NCBI RefSeq assembly: GCF_050948215.1
Contig: NW_027488644.1
Coordinates: 186,001-250,000, forward strand
Origin: Halictus rubicundus
Lineage: Eukaryota; Arthropoda; Insecta; Hymenoptera; Halictidae
DNA length: 64,000 nt
Direction: 5' to 3'
The notes under the pieces were generated by a model. It made no database searches and had not been told where the DNA came from. It worked only from the letters and a program-made list of their open reading frames with translations. A program made the position numbers and the translations under genes. Numbering within the stretch: the first letter of the stretch is position 1; the number at the start of each line of letters is the position of its first letter. Shown piece by piece: positions 54,600 to 64,000 of the stretch.

Positions 54600-57500
54600 G
54601 ATTGGATAGGATAGAGGATAGGAGATGATGGAGGATAGGATAGGATAGAGGATAGGATAGGATAGAGGATAGTATAGGATAGAGGATTGGATAGGAAAGA
54701 GGATATGATATGCTAGAGGATACGATATTATAGAGGATAGGATAGGATAGAGGATCGGATAGGATAGAGGATTGCATAGGATAAGGGATAGGATAGGATA
54801 GAGGATAGGATAGGATAGAGGATAGGATAGGATAGAAGATAGGATAGGATAGAGGATAGGATAGGACATAAGATTGGATAGGATAGACGATAGGATAGGA
54901 TAGAGGATAGAATAGAATAGAGGATAGGATAGAGGATAGGATAGAGGATAGGATAGAGGATTGGATACGATAGAGGATATTATAGGAAAGAGGATATGAT
55001 ATGCTAGATGATACGATATTATAGAGGATAGGATAGGATAGAGGATAGGATAGGATTCAGGACAGGATATGATAGAGGATAGGATAGTATAGAGGATAGG
55101 ATAGGATAGAGGATAGGATAGGATAGATGATAGGATAGGATAGAGGATAGGATAGGATAGAGGATAGGATATGATAGAGGATAGGACATAGGATTGGATA
55201 GGATAGACGATAGGATAGGATAGAGGATAGAATAGGATAGAGGATAGGATAGGATAGAGGATAAGATTGGATAGAGGATAGGATAGGGGATAGGATAGGA
55301 TAGGATAGAGGATAGTATAGGATAGAGGATTGGATAGGATAGATGTTAGGATAGGATAGAGGATAGAATAGGATAGAGGACAGGATAGAGGATAGGATAG
55401 ACGTTCGGATAGGATAGAGGATCGAATAGGATAGAGGATAGGATAGAGGATAGGATAGAGGATTGGATAGGATAGAGTATATTATAGGAAAGAGGATTTG
55501 ATATGCTAGAGGATACAATATTATAGAGGATTGGATAGGATAGAGGATCGGATAGGATAGAGGATAGGATAGGATAGAGTGTAGGATTGGATAGAGGAGA
55601 GGATAGGATAGAGGATAGGATAGGATAGGGGATAGGATAGGATAGAGGATATGATAGGATAGAGGATAGGATAGGATAGAGGATAGGATACAGGATAGGA
55701 TAGAGGATTGGATAGGATGGAGGATAGGATAGGATAGAGGATATTATAGGAAAGAGGATATGATATGCTAGAGGATACGATATTATAGAGGATAGGATAG
55801 GATAGAGGATCGGATGGGATAGAGGATTGGATACGATAGAGGATAGGATAGGATAGAGGATAGGATAGGATAGAGGATAGGATAGGATAGCGGATAGGAT
55901 AGAGGATAGGATAGAGGATAGGATAGAGGATTGGATAGGATAGAGTATATTATAGGAAAGAGGATTTGATATGCTAGAGGATACGATATTATAGAGGATT
56001 GGATAGGATAGAGGATCGGATAGGATAGAGGATATTATAGGATAGAGGAGATGATATGATAGAGGATACGATATTGTAGAGGGTAGGATAGGATAGAGGA
56101 TATTATAGGATAGAGGAGATGATATGATAGAGGATACGATATTGTAGAGGGTAGGATAGGATAGAGGATCGGATAGGATAGAGGATTGGATAGGATGGAG
56201 GATAGGATAGGATAGAGGATATTATAGGAAAGAGGATATGATATGCTAGAGGATACGATATTATAGAGGATTGGATAGGATAGAGGATCGAATAGGATAG
56301 AGGATAGGATAGGATAGGATAGAGTGTAGGATTGGATAGAGGAGAGGATAGGATAGAGGATAGGATAGGATAGGGGATAGGATAGGATAGAGGATATGAT
56401 AGGATAGAGGATAGGATAGGATAGAGGATAGGATACAGGATAGGATAGAGGATTGGATAGGATAGAGGATATTATAGGAAAGAGGATATGATATGCAAGA
56501 GGATACGATATTATAGAGGATAGGATAGGGGATTGGATAGGATAGAGGATAGGATTGGATAGAGGATAGGAGACGATGGAGGATAGGATAGGATAGAGGA
56601 TACGATATTATAGAGGATAGGATAGGATAGAGGATCGGATAGGATAGAGGATTGGATAGGATAGAGGAAAGGATAGAGGATAGGATAGAGGATTGGATAG
56701 GATAGAGGATATTATAGGAAAGAGGATATGATATGCTAGAGGATACAATATTATAGAGGATTGGATAGGATAGAGGATCGGATAGGATAGAGGATAGGAT
56801 AGGATAGAGTGTAGGATTGGATAGAGGAGAGGATAGGATAGAGGATAGGATAGGATAGGATAGGGGATAGGATAGGATAGAGGATATGATAGGATAGAGG
56901 ATAGGATAGGATAGAGGATAGGATACAGGATAGGATAGAGGATTGGATAGGATGGAGGATAGGATAGGATAGAGGATATTATAGGAAAGAGGATATGATA
57001 TGCTAGAGGATACGATATTATAGAGGATAGGATAGGATAGAGGATCGGATAGGATAGAGGATTGGATACGATAGAGGATAGGATAGGATAGAGGATAGGA
57101 TAGGATAGAGGATAGGATAGGATAGCGGATAGGATAGAGGATAGGATAGAGGATAGGATAGAGGATTGGATAGGATAGAGTATATTATAGGAAAGAGGAT
57201 TTGATATGCTAGAGGATACGATATTATAGAGGATTGGATAGGATAGAGGATCGGATAGGATAGAGGATATTATAGGATAGAGGAGATGATATGATAGAGG
57301 ATACGATATTGTAGAGGGTAGGATAGGATAGAGGATATTATAGGATAGAGGAGATGATATGATAGAGGATACGATATTGTAGAGGGTAGGATAGGATAGA
57401 GGATCGGATAGGATAGAGGATTGGATAGGATGGAGGATAGGATAGGATAGAGGATATTATAGGAAAGAGGATATGATATGCTAGAGGATACGATATTATA

Positions 57501-60500
57501 GAGGATTGGATAGGATAGAGGATCGAATAGGATAGAGGATAGGATAGGATAGGATAGAGTGTAGGATTGGATAGAGGAGAGGATAGGATAGAGGATAGGA
57601 TAGGATAGGGGATAGGATAGGATAGAGGATATGATAGGATAGAGGATAGGATAGGATAGAGGATAGGATACAGGATAGGATAGAGGATTGGATAGGATAG
57701 AGGATATTATAGGAAAGAGGATATGATATGCAAGAGGATACGATATTATAGAGGATAGGATAGGGGATTGGATAGGATAGAGGATAGGATTGGATAGAGG
57801 ATAGGAGACGATGGAGGATAGGATAGGATAGAGGATACGATATTATAGAGGATAGGATAGGATAGAGGATCGGATAGGATAGAGGATTGGATAGGATAGA
57901 GGAAAGGATAGAGGATAGGATAGAGGATTGGATAGGATAGAGGATATTATAGGAAAGAGGATATGATATGCTAGAGGATACGATATTATAGAGGATAGGA
58001 TAGGGGAATGGGTAGGATAGAGGATAGGATAGGATAGAGGATACGATATTATAGAGGATAGGATAGGGGATTGGGTAGGATAGAGGATAGGATAGGATAG
58101 AGGATAGGATAGGATTGAGGACAGGATATGATAGAGGATAGGATAGTATAGAGGATAGGATAGGATAGAGGATAGGATAGGATAGATGATAGGATAGGAT
58201 AGAGGATAGGATTTGATAGAGGATAAGATTGGATAGAGGATAGGATAGGGGATAGGATAGGATAGGATAGAGGATAGTATAGGATAGAGGATTGGATAGG
58301 ATAGACGTTAGGATAGGATAGAGGATAGAATAGGATAGAGGACAGGATAGAGGATAGGATAGACGTTCGGATAGGATAGAGGATAGAATAGGATAGAGGA
58401 TAGGATAGAGGATAGGATAGAGGATTGGATAGGATAGAGTATATTATAGGAAAGAGGATTTGATATGCTAGAGGATACGATATTATAGAGGATTGGATAG
58501 GATAGAGGATCGGATAGGATAGAGGATAGGATAGGATAGAGTGTAGGATTGGATAGAGGAGAGGATAGGATAGAGGATAAGACAGGATAGGGGATAGGAT
58601 AGGATAGAGGATATGATAGGATAGAGGATAGGATAGGATAGAGGATAGGATACAGGATAGGATAGAGGATTGGATAGGATGGAGGATAGGATAGGATAGA
58701 GGATATTATAGGAAAGAGGATATGATATGCTAGAGGATACGATATTATAGAGGATAGGATAGGATAGAGGATCGGATAGGATAGAGGATTGGATAGGATA
58801 GAGGATAGTATAGGATAGAGGATAGGATAGGATAGAGGATAGGATAGGATAGCGGATAGGATAGAGGATAGGATAGAGGATAGGATAGAGGATAGGATAG
58901 GATAGAGTATATTATAGGAAAGAGGATTTGATATGCTAGAGGATACGATATTATAGAGGATTGGATAGGATAGAGGATCGGATAGGATAGAGGATAGGAT
59001 AGGATAGAGTGTAGGATTGGATAGAGGAGAGGATAGGATAGAGGATAGGATAGGATAGGGGATAGGATAGGATAGAGGATATGATAGGATAGAGGATAGG
59101 ATAGGATAGAGGATAGGATACAGGATAGGATAGAGGATTGGATAGGATAGAGGATAGGATAGGGGATAGGATGGGATAGAGGATAGGATAGGATAGCGGC
59201 TAGGATAGGATAGAGGATATGATAGGATAGAGGATAGGATAGGATAGAGGATAGGATACAGGATAGGATAGAGGATTGGATAGGATAGAGGATAGGATAG
59301 GATAGAGGATAGGATAGGATAGCGGAGAGGATAGGATAGAGGATCGGATAGGATAGAGGATTGGATAGGATAGAGGATAGGATAGGATAGAGGATAGGAT
59401 AGGGGATAGGATAGGATAGAGAATAGGATAGGATAGAGGATAGGATAGGGGATAGGATAGGATAGAGGATAGGATAGGATAGCGGCTAGGATAGGATAGA
59501 GTATGGAATAGGATAGAGGATAGTATCGGATAGAGGATAGGATAGGGGATTGGATAGGATAGAAGATAGGATAGGATAGAGGATAGGATAGGATAGGACA
59601 GAGGATAGGATAGGATAGATGATCGGATAGGTTAGAGGATATAATGGGATAGAGGGTAGGATAGGATAGTGGATAGGATAGGATAGAGGATAGGATAGGA
59701 TAGGATAGGGTATAGGATAGGATAGAGGATATGATAGGATAGTGGATAGGATAGAGGATTGGATAGGATAGAGGATATTTAAGGAAAGAGGATATGATAT
59801 GCTAGAGGATACGATATTATAGAGGATAGGATAGGATAGAGGATCGGATAGGATAGAGCATTGGATAGGGGATAGGATAGGATAGAAGATAGGATAGGAT
59901 AGAGGATAGGATAGGATAGAGGGTAGGATAGGGGATTTTATAGGATAGAGGATAGGATAGGATAGAGGATAGGATAGGATTGAGGATAGGATAGGATAGA
60001 GGATAGGATGGGATAGAGGATAGGATAGGATAGAGGATAGGATAGGATAGAGGATTGGACATAGGATTGGATAGGATGGACGATAGGATAGGATAGAGGA
60101 TAGAATAGGATAGAGGATAGGATAGGATAGAGGATAGGATTGGATAGACGATAGGATAGGGGATAGGATAGGATAGGATAGAGAATAGGATAGGATAGAG
60201 GATAGGATAGGGGATTGGATAGGATAGAGGATACAATCGGATGGTTGATAGGATTGGATAGGGGATAGGATAGGATAGAGGATAGGATAGGATAGATGAT
60301 AGGATAGGGTAGAGGATAGGATAGGATAGAGGATAGGATAGGGTAGAGGATAGGATAGGGTAGAGGATATGATAGGATAGAGGATAGGATAGGATAGAGG
60401 ATAGGATAGGATAGAGGATAGGATAGGATAGAGGATAGGATAGGATAGAGGATAGGATAGGATAGAGGATATGATAGGATAGAGGATAGGATAGGATAGA

Positions 60501-62250
60501 GGATGGGATAGGATAGAGGATAGGATAGTGGATTGGATAGAGGATTGGATAGTATAAAGGATAGGAGAGGATAGAGGATAGGATAGGATAGAGGATAGGA
60601 TAGGATAGAGGATATGATAGGATAGAGGATAGGATAGGATAGAGGATAGGATAGGATAGACGATAGGATAGGATAGAGGATAGGATATGATAGAGGATAG
60701 GACATAGGATTGGATAGGATAGACGATAGGATAGGATAGAGGATAGAATAGGATAGAGGATAGGATAGGATAGAGGATAGGATTGGATAGAGGATAGGAT
60801 AGGGGATTGGATAGGATAGAGGATAGGATGGGATAGAGGATAGGATAGGATTGAGGATAGGATAGGATAGACGGTAGGATAGGATAGAGGATAGGATAGG
60901 ATAGAGGATAGGAAAGGATAGAGGATAGGATAGGATAGATGATAGGATAGGATAGAGGATAGGAAAGGATAGAGGATAGGATAGGATAGAGGATTGGATA
61001 GGATAGAGGATAGGATAGTGGATTGGATAGAGGATTGGATAGTATAAAGGATAGGAGAGGATAGAGGATAGGATAGGATTGAGGATAGGATAGGATAGCT
61101 GATATAATAGGATATAGGATAGGATAGGATAGAGGATAGGATAGATAGAGGATAGGATAGGATAGAGGATATGATAGGATAGAGGATAGGATAGGATAGA
61201 GGATAGGATAGGATAGAGGATAGGACAGGATAGAGGGTAGGACAGGATAGAGGATAGGATAGGATAGAGGATAGGATAGGATAGAGGATAGGATATAGGA
61301 TTGGGTAGGGTAGAGGATCGGATAGGATAGAGGATTGGATAGGATTGAGGATAGGATAGGATAGAGGATAGGATAGGATAGAGGATAGGATAGGATAGAG
61401 GATATGATAGGATAGAGGATAGGATAGGATAGAGGATAGGATAGGATAGACGATAGGATAGGATAGAGGATAGGATATGATAGAGGATAGGACATAGGAT
61501 TGGATAGGATAGACGATAGGATAGGATAGAGGATAGAATAGGATAGAGGATAGGATAGGATAGAGGATAGGATTGGATAGAGGATAGGATAGGGGATTGG
61601 ATAGGATAGAGGATAGGATGGGATAGAGGATAGGATAGGATTGAGGATAGGATAGGATAGACGGTAGGATAGGATAGAGGATAGGATAGGATAGAGGATA
61701 GGAAAGGATAGAGGATAGGATAGGATAGATGATAGGATAGGATAGAGGATAGGAAAGGATAGAGGATAGGATAGGATAGTGGATAGGACAGGAATGAGCA
61801 GACGATAGAGCATAGGATAGGATAGAGGATAGGATAGAGAATAGGATAGGATAGAGGATCGGATAGGATAGGATAGCGGATAGGAGACTATAGAGGATAG
61901 GATAGAGGACAGGAGACGATAGAGGATAGGATAGGAGAGAGGATATTATAGGATAGATAATAGGATAGGATAGAGGATAGGATAGGATAGAGGATAGGAT
62001 AGGATAGAGGATACGATAGAGGATAGGATAGAGTATAGGATAGGATAGAGGATAGGATAGGATTGAGGATAGGATAGGATAGAGGATAGAGGATAGGATA
62101 GGATAGAGGATAGGATAGGATAGAGGATAGGATAGGGGATTGGATAGGATAGAGGATAGGATAGGATAGAGGATAGGATAGGATAGAGGATAGGATAGGA
62201 TAGAGGATAGGATAGGATAGAGGATAGGATAGGATAGAGGATAGGATAGA
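54600..62250. repeat. Higher-order unit E2 (~7.65 kb)
   Basis: Enlarged copy of E1. The extra length comes mostly from a tandem repeat of 1230-1235 bp (about 55511-56740 and 56741-57975) where E1 has a single copy. There is also a 209-bp block at about 59564-59772. The extra pentamer that changes 1230 to 1235 is visible near 56860. E2 also lacks some of the sequence E1 has near 45400-46600. Confidence 0.75.
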
Positions 62251-64000
62251 GGATAGGATAGGATAGAGGATAGGATAGGATAGAGGATAGAATAGGATAG
62301 AGGATAGGATAGGATAGAGGATAGGATAGGATAAAGGATAGGATAGGATAGAGGATAGGATAGGATAGAGGATAGGATAGGATAGAGGATAGGATAGGAT
62401 AGAGGATAGGATATAGGATTGGATAGGATAGAGGATAGGATAGGATAGAGGATAGGATAGGATAGAGGATAGGATAGGATAGGATAGAGGATAGGATAGG
62501 ATAGAGGATAGGATAGGGGATTTTATAGGATAGTCGATAGGATAGGATAGAGGATAGGATAGGATTGAGGATGGGATAGGATAGAGGATATGATAGGATA
62601 GATGATAGGATAGGATAGAGGATAGGATAGGATAGAAGATAGGATAGGATAGTGGATAGGACAGGATAGAGCAGACGATAGAGGATAGGATAGGATAGAG
62701 GATAGAGATAGAGAATAGGATAGGATAGAGGATCGGATAGGATAGGATAGAGGATCGGATAGGATAGGATAGAGGATAGGAGACTATAGAGGATAGGATA
62801 GAGGACAGGAGACGATAGAGGATAGGATAGGAGAGAGGATAGGATAGGATAGATAATAGGATAGGATAGAGGATAGGATAGGATAGAGGATAGGATAGGA
62901 TAGACGATAGGATAGGGTAGAGGATTGGATAGGATCGACCTTAGGATAGGATAGAGGATAGAATAGGATAGAGGATAGGATAGATTATAGGGTAGAGGAT
63001 TGGTTAGGATAGAGGATATTATAGGATAGCGGATTGGATAGGATAGAGTATAGAATAGGATAGAGGATACAATCGGATGGGTGATAGGATAGGATAGAGG
63101 ATAGGATAGGATAGAGGATAGGATAGGATAGAGGATAGGATAGGATAGAGGATAGGATAGGATAGAGGATAGGATAGGATAGAGGATAGGATAGGGTAGA
63201 GGATAGGATAGGATAGAGGATAGGATAGGATAGAGGATAGGATAGGATAGAGGATAGGATATAGGATTGGGTAGGGGTAGAGGATCGGATAGGATAGAGG
63301 ATTGGATAGGATAGAGGATAGGATAGTGGATTGGATAGAGGATTGGATAGGATAAAGGATAGGAGAGGATAGAGGATAGGATAGGATTGAGGATAGGATA
63401 GGATAGCTGATAGGATAGGATAGATAGGATAGGATAGAGGATAGGATAGATAGAGGATAGGATAGGATAGAGGATATGATAGGATAGAGGATAGGATAGG
63501 ATAGTGGATAGGATAGGATAGAGGATAGGATAGATAGAGGATAGGATAGGATAGAGGATATGATAGGATAGAGGATAGGATAGGATAGAGGATAGGATAG
63601 GATAGAGAATAGGATAGGATAGAAGATAGGATAGGGGATTGGATAGGATAGAGGATAGGATAGGATAGAGGATAGGATAGGGGATAGGATAGGATAGAGA
63701 ATAGGATAGGATAGAGGATAGGATTGGGGATAGGATAGGATAGAGTGTAGGATAGGATAGCGGCTAGGATAGGATAGAGTATGGAATAGGATAGAGGATC
63801 GGATAGGATAGAGGATATAATAGGATAGAGGGTAGGATAGGATAGTGGATAGGATAGGATAGAGGATAGGATAGGATAGGATAGGGTATAGGATAGGATA
63901 GAGGATATGATAGGATAGTGGATAGGATAGAGGATTGGATAGGATAGAGGATATTTAAGGAAAGAGGATATGATATGCTAGAGGATACGATATTATAGAG
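62251..64000. repeat. Satellite tail with the start of another E-type copy
   Basis: Mostly regular 17-bp units to about 62500. Known E-family segments then follow in a new order: GAGCAGACGATAGAGG near 62671, GTGGATTGGATAGAGG near 63327, an 84-bp local repeat (TAGATAGAGG at 63447 and 63531), and GGATATTTAAGG at 63950. The last string is otherwise seen only at about 44875 and 59771, so the window probably ends inside a third E-type copy. Confidence 0.6.

Larger units (their letters stand above)
13703..64000. repeat. 17-bp satellite array, right block
   Basis: The same satellite resumes after the transposon and runs to the window edge, in the same orientation as the left block. Up to about 41450 it uses the left-block variants, including the GAGTACAGGATAGTATAG and ATAATATAGAG strings. 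Beyond that the diagnostic string becomes GATATGATATGCTAG followed by GATACGATATTATAG. Clean 17-bp runs occur at 48845-49030, 50590-50820, 51050-51240 and 62160-62500. No gene, RNA gene or second transposon is visible in these 50 kb. The higher-order pieces I can delimit are listed separately. Confidence 0.97.

Noticed and set aside
14276..62250. Duplications as pure assembly artefacts
   Set aside because: Not fully excluded, but copies differ by single bases, unit counts and unique junctions, which argues against simple duplication of reads; spanning long reads would decide.
13703..64000. Telomeric repeat
   Set aside because: The unit is GGATA-based in 12/17-bp steps; I saw no run of TTAGG, TTAGGG or another known telomere unit.
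1..64000. A previously undescribed multi-gene system
   Set aside because: Apart from the copia polyprotein there is no coding sequence in the window, so no such system can be supported.

Overview
The window is a eukaryotic satellite-DNA block holding one LTR retrotransposon. About 93% of the bases (1-8949 and 13703-64000) are one tandem repeat whose commonest unit is 17 bp, GAGGATAGGATAGGATA on the + strand. Shorter 12-bp units and units with one or two extra GGATA pentamers are mixed in. The G/A-rich strand is + throughout, apart from one tiny inverted tract that occurs in two copies. The only gene I can support is the gag-pol gene of a Ty1/copia-type element at 8950-13702. The host is most likely an animal, probably an insect or other arthropod. 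The reasons are the copia-type polyprotein, AT-rich codon use and a primer binding site matching the 3' end of animal initiator tRNA-Met. No host gene or rRNA fixes the taxon.

Layout. (1) 1-8949 is satellite; its main feature is a direct tandem duplication of a ~3.4-kb higher-order unit (about 1473-4860 and 4861-8556). The second copy carries an extra internal 308-bp duplication. (2) 8950-13702 is a 4753-bp copia element. It has two 235-bp LTRs that look identical, a PBS, a PPT, one uninterrupted 1366-codon gag-protease-integrase-RT-RNase H frame, and a GATAG target duplication. Joining the flanks across one GATAG restores a normal stretch of satellite, so the insertion is simple and recent. 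(3) 13703 to ~41450 is satellite related to region 1, with marker variants such as GAGTACAGG. It contains nested duplications of 2.3-2.5 kb, 0.9 kb, ~1.04 kb and 5.02 kb. (4) ~41450-64000 is satellite with a different set of variants (marker GATATGATATGCTAG). It is organised as a 6.2-kb segment (41453-47633) repeated in enlarged form at 54600-62250, with a 2.2-kb tandem pair between them.

The many long minus-strand open frames in the satellite are not genes. The 17-bp unit has no stop in any minus-strand frame and therefore translates into a 17-residue periodic peptide. Within the retroelement the parts fit together as usual: the LTR drives and ends transcription, tRNA-Met primes first-strand synthesis at the PBS, the PPT primes the second strand, and Gag and Pol come from one polyprotein. 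I found no new enzymatic or defence system. The points worth a second look are the nested array architecture, a duplicated fold-back inversion, the young copia insertion with an unusual reverse transcriptase active-site motif, and a TAATG stop/start overlap upstream of its gag-pol frame.
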